From assembly GCF_050003625.1 (NCBI RefSeq), contig NC_134397.1, positions 70,778,669 to 70,842,668 of the forward strand: a stretch of DNA of 64,000 nt. The letters are read 5' to 3'. The stretch comes from Haematobia irritans (Eukaryota > Arthropoda > Insecta > Diptera > Muscidae). Made by a program: the position numbers and the translations under genes. Below, one piece after another: positions 11,785 to 22,594 of this stretch (positions are counted from its first letter, which is position 1; every line of letters starts with the position of its first letter). Under the pieces are notes generated by a model. It made no database searches, was not told the origin of the DNA, and saw only the letters and a program-made list of their open reading frames with translations.

Positions 11785-12302
11785 TAAGCAAAATGGACCG
11801 GCTATAATATACCCTGCACCACCTTGTAGATCTACATTTTCGATGTCATCTTTCAACTTTGTACCCACACTGAAAAAAAGCATGCCAGGTTCCAAAGATT
11901 TTGTCTTTATTTTAAAAATTTTGGTATTAATTCCGAGCCAAAGAAGCGAAGAATACAAGTAAGGATACTTTTATTATGTATATGGGCGTTACATCTAAAT
12001 ATTAACCGAGTTTAAGCAAATTCTAGCATATATTGCTAGAATGTTAATTCTACTCTCAGTGCAAAATTCCATGCCTCCGGTGGTCATATGTATTTATATC
12101 GGGCGTAAGATATATATGGGAGCTATATCTAAATCTGAAACGATTTACCGAACGATAGATATGTATGTTACAAAAAATATAGGAACATTTGAGTCATTTT
12201 TACAAGTTTTTGACTTAGCAGTGGTGAGTTTATTAATGTGAGTATTTTGACCATTTTTGCTCAAATCGGAAAAACATATACATGTGAACCATCTAAACCA
12301 TA
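11785..12302 (+). repeat. INE-like element, family A copy 4, left part
   Basis: It opens with TATACCCTGCACCACCTTG and TAGATCTACATTTTCG (5' truncated), is broken by a CACTGAAAAAA element at 11868-11955, then resumes with array units (TATATATGGGAGCTATATC near 12112). At 12302 it is interrupted by a foldback element; the rest continues at 15195. Confidence 0.65.
11868..11955. mobile_element. Solo end of a CACTGAAAAAAAGCATGC element
   Basis: CACTGAAAAAAAGCATGCC followed by GGTTCCAAAGATTTTGTC and TTGGTATTAATTCCGAGCC. The same terminal block is at 52657-52745 and, more diverged, at 29854-29935. Only one end is present, so this is a truncated copy of a second CACTGAAAAA-ended family. Confidence 0.6.
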
Positions 12303-15194
12303 GAATGAAGCCGACCCATTTTTATCGGCGGCGGCTGATACTAAAATTTTGCTTCCGGCGATAACGGCGATTTGACGGCTAAGCCGATGTAAATTTGTAT
12401 ATTCGGCGGCGGACATTTATCCATTATAAGTGCACATTGAGGTTATCTGAATAGTTATGAGATTAGTTGTACAACCAATCTTACAATCAAATTTGCATAT
12501 CATTCATAACTTTTGAGCAAGATTTTTGCGAAATTTCTTTAGAAATCTAATATTGAATAATTGTAGCCGCCAATACATCAACAAGTATATACGACCATAA
12601 GTTCGGCCAGGCCGAATCTTATGTACCCTCCACCATGGATTGCGTAGAAACTTCTACGAAAGACTGTCATACACAATCGAATTACTTGGGTTGTGATATC
12701 TTAAAACTTCTTAATATCGTTTTCTAAATTGTGAGTTAGTCCATACCGGGTATATATTAGACAAAAAAGTTGTATATAGGTAAGTCTACAAATATTTACG
12801 AATCGATATGGACTTTTTGCACGGTACGTAGAGAGCCAGAATTGAAATACGGGGGTCGCTTATATGGGGGCTATATAGAATTACGCACTTCATATGGACC
12901 AATTTTTGTGTGATTGGGGATCGATTTATCTGAGGGCTATATATAACTATAGACCGGTGTGGACCTAGTTAGGCATGGTTGTTAACGGCCATATACTAGC
13001 ACAATGTACCAAATTTAAACTCACTCGGATGAAATTTGCTCCTCCAAGAGGCTCCAAAACCAAATCTCGGGATCGGTTTATATGGGGGCTTTATATGATT
13101 ATAGACTGATATGGACCACTTTTGGCATGTTTGTTAAATATCATATACTACCACCACGTACCAAATTTCAACCAGATCGGATGAATTTTGCTTCTCCAAA
13201 AGGCACCGGAGGTCAAATCTGGGGATCGGTTTATATAAGGGCTATATATAATTATGGACTGATATGAACCAATTCCTGCATGGTTGTTGGATACCATATA
13301 CTAACATCACGTACCAAATTTCAACCGAATCAGATAAATTTTGTTCTTCCAAGGGGCTCCGGAGGTCAAATCTGGTGATCGGTTTATATGGGGGCTATAT
13401 ATAATTATTGACCGATGTAGACCAATTTTTGCATACTTGTTAGAGACCATATACTAACACCATATACCAAATTTCAGCCGGATCGGATGAAATTTGCTTC
13501 TCTTAGAGTCTCCACAAGCTAAATCGGGGGATCGGTTTATATGGGGGCTATATATAATTATGGACCGATGTGGACCAATTTTTGCATGGTTGTTAAAGAC
13601 CATATACTAACACCACGTGCCACATTTCAGCCGGATCGGATAAAATTTGCTTCTCTTAGAGGCTCCGAAGGCCAAATCGGGGGATCGGTTTATATGGGGG
13701 CTATATAAATTATAGACCGATGTGGACCAATTTTTGCATGGGGTTTAGAGACCATATGCTAACACCATTTACTAAATTTCAGCAGGATCGGATGAAATTT
13801 GCTTCTCTTAGAGGCTCCGCAAGCCAAATCGGGGGATCGGTTTATATGGGGGCTATATATAATTATAGACCAATGTAGACCAATTTTTGCATACTTGTTA
13901 GAGACCATATACTAACACCGTGTACCAAATTTCAGCCGGATCGGATGAAATTTTCTTCTCTTAGAGGCTCCACAAGCCAAATTTGGGATCGGTTTATATG
14001 GGGGCTATATATAATTATTGACCGATGTGGACCAATTTTTGCATGGTTGTTAGAGACCATATACTAACACTATATACCAACTTTCAGCCCGATAGGATGA
14101 AATTTGCTTCTCTTAGAGGCTCCGAAAGCCAAATCGGGGGATCGGTTTATATGGGGGCTATATATAATTATAGATCGATTTGGACCAATTTTTGCGTGGT
14201 TGTTAGATACCATATACTAACACCATATGCCAAATTTCAGCCGGATCGGATGAAATTTGCTTCTCTTAGAGTCTCCACAAGCTAAATCGGGAGATCGGTT
14301 TATATGGGGGCTCTATATAATTATGGACCGATGTGGACCAATGTGCATGGTTGTTAAAGACCATATACTTACACAATGTACCAAATTTCAGCCCGATCGG
14401 ATGAAATTTGCTTCTCTTAGAGGCTCCGAAAGCCAAATCGGGGGATCGGTTTATATGGGGTCTATATATAATTATGGACCGATGTGAACCAATTTTTGCA
14501 TGGTGTTAGAGACGATATACTAACACCATGTACCAAATTTCAGCCGGATCGGATGAAATTTGCTTCTCTTAGAGGGTCTGCAAGCCAAATTTGGGGGTCC
14601 GTTTGTATGGGGGCTATACGTAAAAGTGGACCGATATGGCCCATTTGCAATACCATCCGACCTACATCAATAACAACTACTTGTGCCAAGTTTCAAGTCG
14701 ATAGCTTGTTTCGTTCGGAAGTTAGCGTGATTTCAACAGACGGACGGACGGACATGCTCAGATCGACTCAGAATTTTACCACGACCCAGAATATATATAC
14801 TTTATGGGGTCTTAGAGCAATATTTCGATGTGTTACAAACGGAATGACAAAGTTAATATACCCCCCATCCTATGGTGGAGGGTATAAAAATATTGATTTA
14901 AATCAGGAAAATTTAATTTAATAACTGTTGTATGTTTGGCTAAAATTTTGAACCCTCCACCCACAATCAATCAGGATCGAGTTGCTATAATAATTTTGCA
15001 AAAATTTAGCTCAGAAAATGTGAATGAATGGAAATTTGATTGTAAAATTGGTTGTACAACTAATCTGATTGACATTCGTGTAACTGCAAATCTATTTTAT
15101 AATGGATAATTGCCCTCTGGCGAATAGACTAATTTATATCGACTTAGCCAACAATTTAGTGCCAGCCGCCGCCAACAAAAATGGGTCAGCTTCA
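12303..15194. mobile_element. Foldback element with ~250-bp arms, split by family B
   Basis: The left end (GAATGAAGCCGACCCATTTT, then GGCGGCGGCTG) and the right end, reverse complemented (GAATGAAGCTGACCCATTTT, then GGCGGCGGCTGG), match. The match continues inward through GATTAGTTGTACAACCAAT and TACAATCAAATTT, giving imperfect arms at about 12303-12560 and 14965-15194. The loop holds an INE-like family B copy (12580-14887). No transposase is present. GC-rich tips (GGCGGCGGCTG) stand out in this AT-rich window. Confidence 0.75.
12580..14887 (+). repeat. INE-like element, family B copy 2
   Basis: The start is ACAAGTATATACGACC, followed by the stem-loop GTTCGGCCAGGCCGAA and the motif TGTACCCTCCACCATGG. 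Then comes a long array of about eleven 153-bp units (TTTATATGGGGGCTATATA) from 12850 to 14600, an ACGGACGGACGGAC tract at 14740, TATATATACTTTATGGGG and the hairpin TACCCCCCATCCTATGGTGGAGGGTA. The 29-bp array seen in other copies is absent here. Confidence 0.8.
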
Positions 15195-15448
15195 TTCTCT
15201 GTCCCTGTGCAAAATTTCACGAAAATCGGAGTTAAAATTTTGTCTCTGTGTGTGTCTCTGTGTAAATCGGACGAAAGATATATATGGGAGCTATATTTAA
15301 ATCTGAACCGATTTCTTCCAAAATCAATAGAGTTCTATTCTGACCTAAAACACACATACTTGCGCCAAATTTGAAGTCGATTGGACTATAACTTCGTCCT
15401 AGACTTTGATCACAAAAAGATGTTCACAGACAGACAGACGGACAGCTA
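15195..15448 (+). repeat. INE-like element, family A copy 4, right part
   Basis: It resumes at CTGTCCCTGTGCAAAATTTC, exactly where a family A unit would continue after the foldback insertion. One further TATATATGGGAGCTATAT unit and a CAGACAGACAGACGGACAG tract follow. It ends at the MITE beginning at 15449. Confidence 0.65.
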
Positions 15449-15926
15449 CACTGAAAAAAAAACAGTGAAACCACTAGAAAGAAAAAGTTTGGTAAATTTT
15501 AGAAAATTTAGATTATTTTTAGAAAATTTTAACTAAACATAAATCAAACGCCGATATTACAAAAATAAGTAAAAATGTTTCAACAATTTCAAGAAAATTT
15601 ATTACACATAATTAATTTTTTTCACTTGTTAAATAAAATTTTGTACTTTGAAGTAAGTTCAAAAATGACGAATATCTTTATTGCCATATGCAGTTTAAGA
15701 TCTGCGCATTTGTAGTAAAATGTACAAATTTCAAGAAATAATGAACTATTTCTTGAGAATAACGAATTAATAAATTTTTATGCTTCATTTGTGTATAATT
15801 TTTTCCCGTTTTTTAGATCATTTAAATAACGTACGCAAAAATTATTAGAGTAAAGGAAACTTTCTTCAAAATAGTAATACCATGAACTAAAATAAAGTTA
15901 AATTCGCTTTAGTGAAATCAGAGATT
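15449..15926. mobile_element. CACTGAAAAAA MITE, copy 3 (one end truncated)
   Basis: Starts CACTGAAAAAAAAACAGTGAA after TA (15447-15448) and runs in the opposite sense to copies 1 and 2. The body shares AGTTAAATTCGCTTTAGTGAA with the other end of those copies. The final terminal repeat is lost where the GC-rich CGCTCCGCTCC block begins. Confidence 0.65.
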
Positions 15927-15929
15927 CGG

Positions 15930-16023
15930 TGCGGTCCATTTTTTTCGCTCCGCTCCGGAGAGAAAAAATCGCTCCGCTCCGGGAAAAAATTTCGCTCCGC
16001 TCTTTCTTGGAGAAAATTATTTT
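15930..16023. repeat. CGCTCCGCTCCGG short tandem repeat block
   Basis: Three to four repeats of TCGCTCCGCTCCGG separated by A runs. A related block in the same orientation lies at 19399-19520, also with GGAGCGTAGCGG. The two may be halves of one element opened by the insertions between them. GC content is far above the surroundings. Confidence 0.55.
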
Positions 16024-16635
16024 TTATACCCACCATCATAGAATGGTGATTGGAGTATAATAAGTTTGCCATTCCGTTTGTAACATCTCGAAGTATCGAT
16101 TTTCGCCTATATAAAGTATATATATTTTTTATCATGAAGAAATTGTAAGACTATATAAGCATGTCCGTCTGTCTTTGGTAATCACGCTACAGCCTTCAAT
16201 AATAGCGCTATCGTCCTAAAATTTGACACAGATTCGTCTTTGGTCTGCACGCAGACTAAGTTCGAAGATGGGATATTTCTGTCCAGGTTTTTATATAGCT
16301 CCCATATAAACCGATCCCCCGATTTCGGGTCTTAGGCTTATAGAAACCGAAGTTTTTATCCAATTTGCCTGAAATTAGAAATATAGAGATATTTTAGGAC
16401 CATAGAGAGTTGTGCTGAAAATTGTTAGTATTGGTCGATGGTTTGGTACAGCCCCCATATAGACCGATCTCCCGATTTTACTTCTTGGGCTAATAGAAAC
16501 CGCAGTTTTTACTCAATTTACCTGATATTGGAAATTTAGAGGTATTAGCATGAAATTAGAAATCTGGAGGTTGGGGTCTAGATTCTGTAGGTTTTTCAGA
16601 AGAACAATTATGTGTGCAATTATGATTTATAGGTT
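16024..16635 (-). repeat. INE-like element, family E
   Basis: A diverged relative of family B, reversed. It has the hairpin TATACCCACCATCATAGAATGGTGATTGG, then TTTGCCATTCCGTTTGTAAC, a GTCCGTCTGTC tract at 16162, and two array units (CCCATATAAACCGATCCCCC at 16300; CCCATATAGACCGATCTCCC at 16453). The CCGATC positions 16311 and 16464 are 153 bp apart, the same period as the other families. Confidence 0.65.
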
Positions 16636-16932
16636 GTTAGCTACGTATTAGAAGTATGCGAAAATTTGTAATGTAATGTTTGCACTTAGCAGTGGCGATT
16701 TTAAATTGAAAATGTCCGTATTTTGACCATATTTGACTAAAACGGGAAACATATAGTATATGGCGGCTTTGTCTCAATCTTAACCGATTTTGACCAACTT
16801 GGCACAGTTTGGCACACTTTGGCACACTTTGCTAAAAGGCTAATTGTACTCTCTGCGCACAATTTCAAAATATTCGGAGTGAAACTTTGGTCTCCATGGT
16901 CATACGATTCAAAATCGGGCGAAAAATAGATA
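16636..16932 (+). repeat. INE-like element, family A copy 5, left part
   Basis: It shares AGCAGTGGCGATTTT and ATTTTGACCATATTTG with the family A 5' part, then one diverged unit. A local triplication of TTTGGCACAC lies near 16805. It is interrupted at 16932 by the mariner; pieces resume at 18142-18215 and 19196-19344. Confidence 0.6.
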
Positions 16933-18141
16933 ACAGGTTGGCTGATAAGTCTGACATATAGATGGCATCGCTAGTATTAAATGCATATTATTTTTATATA
17001 TTACCAACCTTCAAATGATTCGTGTCAAAGTTTGACGTCTGTAGGTCAATTAGTTTGTGAGATAGAGCGTCTTTTGTGAAGCAACTTTTGTTATTGTGAA
17101 AAAAATGGAAAAAAAGGAATTTCGTGTTTTGATAAAATACTGTTTTCTGAAGGGGGAAAAAATACGGTGGAAGCTAAAATTTGGCTTGATAATGAGTTTC
17201 CGGACTCTACCCCAGGGAAATCAACAATAATTTATTGGTATGCAAAATTCAAGCGTGATGAAATGAGCACGGAGGACGGTGAAAGCAGTGGACGCCCGAA
17301 AGAGGTGGTTACCGACGAAAACATCACAAAAATGCACAAAATGATTTTGAATGACCGTAAAATTAAGTTGATCGAGATAGCAGAGATCTTAAAGATATCA
17401 AAGGAACTTGTTGGACATACATTCATCAATATTTGGATATGCGGAAGCTCTGTGCAAAATGGGTGCCGCGCGAGCTCACATTTGATCAAAAACAACAACG
17501 TGTTGATGATTATGAGCGGTGTTTGCAGCTGTTAACTCGTAATACAGTCGGCTGAGTGGACAGCGCCCGGTGAACCGTCTCCGAAGCGTGGAAAGACTCA
17601 AAAGTCCGCTGGTAAAGTAATGGCCTCTGTTTTTTGGGATGCGCACGGAATAATTTTTATCGATTATCTTGAGAAGGGAAAAACCATCAACAGTGACTAT
17701 TATATGGCGTTATTGGAGCGTTTGAAGGTCGAAATCACGGCAAAACGGCCACATATGAAGAAGAAAAAAGTGTTGTTCCACCAAGACAACGCACCGTGCC
17801 ACAAGTCATTGAGAACGATGGCTAAAATTCATGAATTGGGCTTCGAATTGCTTCCCCACCCACCGTATTCTCCAGATCTGGCCCCCAGCGACTTTTTCTA
17901 GTTCTCAGACCTCAAAAGAATGCTCGCAGGGGAAAAATTTGGCTGCAATGAAGAGGTGATCGGCGAAACTGAGGCCTATTTTGAGGCAAAACCGAAGGAG
18001 TACTACCAAAATGGTATCAAAAAATTGGAAGGTCGTTATAATCGTTGCATCGCTCTTGAAGGGAACTATGTTGAATAATAAAAACGAATTTTGAAAAAAA
18101 TGTATTTTTCTTTGTTAGACCGGGGACTTATCAGCCAACCT
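16933..18141 (+). mobile_element. mariner element, irritans (Himar1) type, defective
   Basis: The left terminal repeat is ACAGGTTGGCTGATAAGTC after a TA; the right end has the complement GACTTATCAGCCAACC followed by TA. The terminal sequence and coding region match what I know of the Himar1 consensus. It is inserted in family A copy 5 and interrupts one array unit. Confidence 0.88.
17105..18078 (+). pseudogene. Himar1-like mariner transposase, broken
   Basis: The ATG at 17105 opens MEKKEFRVLIKYCF, then a one-base insertion near 17152 (run of G/A) shifts the frame. The next open block covers the helix-turn-helix region to about 17400 and is followed by another shift near 17420. Near 17535 an internal deletion joins LQLLTR to the part before TQKSAGKVMASVFWD, removing the segment with the first catalytic Asp. 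The second Asp (FHQDNAPCH) and third (SPDLAPSDFF) remain, with 34 residues between them as in mariner. A premature TAG follows SDFF at 17899; after it the remainder reads on to a stop at 18076. At least three inactivating lesions, so the copy is dead. Confidence 0.88.
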
Positions 18142-18215
18142 ATTGTGGGAGCTATATATAAATCTGAACCGATGTCAACCAAATTTGGCATGCATAATAG
18201 GAATATTTGTTCTAC
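18142..18215 (+). repeat. INE-like family A copy 5, middle piece
   Basis: TGTGGGAGCTATATATAAATC and GTTCTACTCCCTGC are family A array sequence between the mariner and the next inserted element. Confidence 0.55.
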
Positions 18216-19195
18216 TCCCTGCACGGATGAAAAAGACTGTTTTTCTTATGTTTGGCTATAAACATTATATGTTTGGAACACAAATTTTTAAACACAATAT
18301 TTTTGAGTACAAGCATATAATGTTCATAAACTAGCATAACAGTTTGGGACATATATGTTAATATGTTAGAACATATTATGTTTGGGACATAAAATGTTTG
18401 TAAATATAATATGCTTGGCTGCAAACATATATTAATTTAGAAATAGCCTATAAACATATATGTGTTTAGTAGCTTGGAGCGCTATTTAACAGGAAGCGAT
18501 ATTGAATTAAGTTGGTGGTTGTTGCTTGTTATTACAAAATTAACATTTTATTTTTCCTTGGGCAATTGATCAGCTACTTCTTTGATCCTTACAAACTGTG
18601 TGGTCCGCTGTTCGAATCCCCGTCCGGCAAAAGGTAAAATTAAAATAAAAAAAAATCATAAAATTGAATAATTTCATAAAATTGAATAATTTCATCTACA
18701 ATGTTTGTATTACAGAAAAAGGTGCTAAGAACTAAAAATCTCGTGGAAGTGAGAAAGATGTCGGGGAATATACAATTGGGCAGAAACCAAATTTTGAGCA
18801 TTCAGGTCGAAAACCTTTATGAATTGTAAAACCATTATGATTGTAAATATATAAATAAATAAATAAAATTTTGAGCACAATATTGTTTGGGAGATTTTTT
18901 TTTAAGCATATAATATTTTTGGGTGCAAAATGCTTCCAAACATATTATATGGTCACATAATAACATATTGTTTTTTGGAAGACAACATTATTGAATTTGG
19001 ATGCAAAAATACAAAATGTTTGGAACTTAGACTACCCAAACATATATTGTTTAGACCAATATGCTTTCAAACATATTATATATTGGTAGAGATCAAACAT
19101 ATAAATTTTTGGGCAATACCCAAAAATGTATATGCTTGAAGCAAAATATGTTTGGGAGTATATGTTACAGAAGCGATTTTTTGTGAGGGTGTGTA
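18216..19195. mobile_element. Unclassified element with AAACATAT motifs
   Basis: Both flanks are family A sequence, so about 980 bp have been inserted. The two outer thirds (18235-18470 and 18890-19160) are dense in dispersed TATGTTTGG and CCAAACATAT motifs in both orientations, which suggests subterminal binding sites or degenerate inverted arms. The right end (GAAGCGATTTTTTGTGAGGG) and left end (GGATGAAAAAGACTGTTTTT) match only weakly as inverted repeats. There is no coding capacity. The centre holds a tRNA-like sequence. Confidence 0.4.
18480..18880 (+). repeat. Possible tRNA-derived SINE
   Basis: GTTCGAATCCCCGTCCGGC near 18610 is a good RNA polymerase III B box. An A-box-like stretch (GATCAGCTACTTC) lies about 45 bp upstream. 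The body ends in an AAATAAATAAATAAAATT tail near 18850-18865, as in many insect SINEs. The acceptor stem does not close, so it is not a functional tRNA gene. Confidence 0.4.
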
Positions 19196-19344
19196 CAAAA
19201 CTTCATGTAATTGAAGTACAACTTTGGCCCCTGGCTTCTGGGACCGTATATGTGGATATCGGGCTATATCTAAATTTTAACCGATTTTAACCAAATTTGA
19301 CCTCATTGCCACACTATCAATTGTACTCTTTGTGCAAAATGTGT
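19196..19344 (+). repeat. INE-like family A copy 5, right piece
   Basis: Family A sequence resumes (ACAAAACTTCATGTAATTG, CTTCTGGGACCGTATA, GGGCTATATCTAAATTTTAA) and ends at AAATGTGTACC. Confidence 0.55.
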
Positions 19345-19371
19345 ACCAGAGTAAACGAAATAAAAAGAAAT

Positions 19372-19540
19372 TAACATCACATTTGATTAAATGTAATATT
19401 TGTTTTTCGGAGCGTAGCGGCTTTTCTTTTGGAAATCGCTCCGCTCCTGGTTTTAAAAATATCGCTCCCGCTCCGCTTTGCTCCGGCCAAAAAAGGGTTC
19501 GCTCCGCAATTTTTCGCTCAGGAGATGTCCATGATATGAC
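19372..19540. repeat. CGCTCCGCTCC repeat block, second
   Basis: GGAGCGTAGCGGC, then repeated TCGCTCCGCTCC and TCGCTCCCGCTCCGC. Same orientation and composition as 15930-16023. The coding frame across it has no recognisable domain. Confidence 0.5.
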
Positions 19541-19623
19541 AAAAGTTTCTACATTATCTCAGTATCAAGACTAGAGTTCAATGGAAATATTTTCATAAAA
19601 TCCCAAAAATATATTTTCCATTT

Positions 19624-21513
19624 AACAAGTAAGTAAAGTCTAAAGTCGGGCGGGGCCGACTATATTATACCCTTCATCATTATGTAGACCAAAATTTACC
19701 ATCTCAACTCCTTGAAATTTGTTGGGAGTTATTATCAAGGTTTATATTCCCATATACAAATATTTATATCTGAAACGATTTGGAGAAAATTTTTTGTACT
19801 TCTACAAAATCGCTAGAATTAAAAATTAAATGGGCTAACACCCTGGGATGAAACACAGTGTTAGTAAAAAAATATGGGAAATATAAAGCTAGAGCAATTT
19901 TGATGCAATTGTTCAAAAGAGCATTTATGATTTATCGGGCGATACATATGTATTCGAGATATAGGACAATTTGAGTAATATTTACAATTTTTGCTACTCA
20001 GCAGTGGCGATTTTACAAGGATATTGGTTAAATCTCGCCAAGATATGTGGTCAATTGTGGCTTGTGATATATTATTTGGCCAATCGGGCGATATTTTCAC
20101 AAGTCGGAGCTTTATTTAAAATTCGACCATTCTGTGGAAAGTTTGGCATTACAGTGTGTAGGATATGACTACGACATGGGGAAATCATCACAGAATTTTG
20201 TGTAAAATGTGGGTATCTTGGCCATATTAGATCAAGATGGCACACTTAAATAGCATATTAAATGTATTCTCTGTGGAAACTATCGAGTCAATTGGAGGAA
20301 ACTCCCATTGAAAATGGATCTAAAATATGAAACATTCTACCATATTTCCCCTACTCTGGGAGCTATATCCCCTATATGGGAGCTATATCTAAATATGAAC
20401 CGATTTTGACCAAATTTGGCATGCATTGTTAGAATAATAATCCTGCTATCTCAACAAAAAACTTAAATGGGAGAATAATTTTGGCCTCCGTGGTCATACG
20501 GGTGTAAATCAGGCGAAAGATATATATGGGAGCTATATCTAAATCTGAACCGATTTTAACCAAATTTGGCACACTTAACGATACTATTAAACGTACTCCT
20601 TATACAAAATTTGAAGCAACTCAGGGCAAGTCTCTGGCTTTTGAAGCCGAACGAAAGATATATATGGGAGCTATATCAAAATCTGAACCGATTTGAACCA
20701 AATGTGACACGCTTAACGATACTCCTTGTGCAAAATTTTAAGCAAATCAGGGCAAACCTCTGGCTTTTGAGGCCACATGAGTCTAACTCGGGAAAGATAT
20801 ATATGGGAGCTATATCTAAATCTGAACTGATTTTAACCAAATTTTGCACACTGAATGATACTCTTAAACATACTCCTTGTGCAAATTTTAAGCAAATCTG
20901 GCTTTTGCCGTCATATTAGTCGAAATCGGACGAAAGATATATACGGGAGTTATATCTAAATCTGAAGCGATTTCAACCAAATTTAGCACAATTAACAATA
21001 CCATTAAACGTGCTCCTTGTGCAAAATTTGAAGCAAATCAGGACAAAACTCTGGCTTTTTTTTGGCCATATAAGTTCAAATCGGACGAAAGATATATATG
21101 GGAGCTATATCTAAATCTGAACCGATTTGGCTGATATTTTGCATATCTTACGAAAGCCCCAAAATATTTGGCTGCCCGATATTTTGAGAAAATACGTTGA
21201 TAAATACGTCAATTATGAACAGGTCGGTGATAAATATATATGGCAGCTATATCTAAATCTGAACCGATTTTTTTCAAAATTAATAGCGATTGTCTTTTAG
21301 CCAATGTAAAGCTCTGCGCCAAATTTGAGGACGATCGGACTTAAACTGCGAGTTGTACTTTGCACACAACATTTCATATACAGACAGACGGACGGACATA
21401 GCTAAATCGACTCAGAATTTAATTCTACAACGATCGGTATACTAAACGATGGGTCTCAGACTTTTCCTTCTTGGCGTTACATACAAATGCACAAACTTAT
21501 TATACCCTGTACC
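19624..21513 (+). repeat. INE-like element, family A copy 6 (body)
   Basis: Starts AACAAGTAAGTAAAG with the stem-loop AGTCGGGCGGGGCCGACT. The array units at 20355, 20523, 20657, 20797 and 20935 are shorter and less regular than in copy 3. Then come CAGACAGACGGACGGAC near 21382, the tail block and the start of the hairpin. The hairpin is split by a hAT-like insertion at 21514-22564; its right arm is at 22573-22594. Confidence 0.75.
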
Positions 21514-22564
21514 CATTAGCGTAGCTAGACAATTTTCCTAGGGGGGACTATAGCCCCCCTAGCTAAAAATTTATGGACTAAACTTATAGGTTCAATTAAT
21601 GTTTTATTTCATAAAATTTAATAAAAAATTAGACATCAAAATAACTCGTCTATTAATTTATAATAAAGCAACTAAAAGTAGTTCCACACTTTTCCCAGCA
21701 AAAAAATTGTGAGTTGTTCTAAAGTACTTCCAAAAATGTCCTCAATTATTTTAACTACACAGGAAGTTTTTTTACTTGATTTTTTTCATATTTTAATGTG
21801 TAATTTTTTGTTTTCTTTTTTTTCAAATAGTTTAAACAAAGAGTAAGAATAAATAAATTGGTACAAATTATTCAAATTTTGCCACAAAACTGCTAAATCC
21901 ATTATAGAAAAATCGATAATTTTGGAAATTGTTCGAGGAAAAACGTTTCAAACAAGCGTCAGAATGCATTAAAATCATAAAAACAATATAAAAATTATTT
22001 ATTTAGGAAAATATCACAAATTTTTTTAATTCACATTCAAAACACTGAATTAGGATCTCACATTAAGAAGTGATGCAAATTCATTGCAACGGCTGTTGAA
22101 ACGGTGGACATTTGTCCCATGACAAGCTCATATTACATTCATTGCTTCTCCGCCAATTTTGCACCACTTCTAGACCAAAAAGAACATTTTCACTACTTTT
22201 TTGGCGACGCTTTTTCGCAGCATTATTAAGATATTAATTTATGAAAAAATAGTTTTAATATCAATTACTATTTGTTTAATTAAATTGACTAAACTAAATC
22301 AATCATAAGTTCAACCACAGCTTTATTTCATAAATATCTGACTTGAAACATTGCCATCGGCAACTGCTACCACAACCCAAGTAATTCGATTGTTCATGAA
22401 AGTCTTTAGCGGAACTTTGTGCGATTGTATATACTTGTTTAATTTTTATAAAAATGACATTTATTGAAAAATGGAAAATCATAGAGTTTCAAATTCTGGG
22501 GGGGGGGCTAAAATTTTTCTGGGGGGGTCTAAGCCCCCTCCCCAGAGGCCTTCCTACGCTTATG
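21514..22564. mobile_element. hAT-like non-autonomous element with 8-bp duplication
   Basis: Flanked by CCTGTACC at 21506-21513 and 22565-22572, an 8-bp target-site duplication lying within the family A hairpin. The ends are CATTAGCGTAG (left) and, reverse complemented, CATAAGCGTAG (right), followed by G-rich/C-rich subterminal runs (GGGGGG near 21541, GGGGGGGGGCT near 22500). An 8-bp duplication fits hAT. There is no transposase frame. It contains a nested MITE (21694-22221) and, at about 22335-22440, a piece resembling the 5' end of family B (AACCCAAGTAATTCGATTG, TATATACTTGTTT). A second, reversed piece lies at 27117-27375. Confidence 0.7.
21694..22221. mobile_element. CCCAGCAAAAAA MITE nested in hAT-like element
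   Basis: Left end CCCAGCAAAAAAATTGTG. The right end, reverse complemented, is GCTGCGAAAAAGCGTCGCC. The copy of that end at 33342 reads CCCAGCAAAAAAGCGTCGCC, which supports the boundary. About 528 bp, no coding capacity. Confidence 0.55.
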
Positions 22565-22594
22565 CCTGTACCACAGTAGTGGTCAAGGGTATAA

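Noticed and set aside
18590..18650. tRNA gene
   Set aside because: The B box is good but the acceptor stem does not pair, and an AAAT-repeat tail follows, so a tRNA-derived SINE is more likely.
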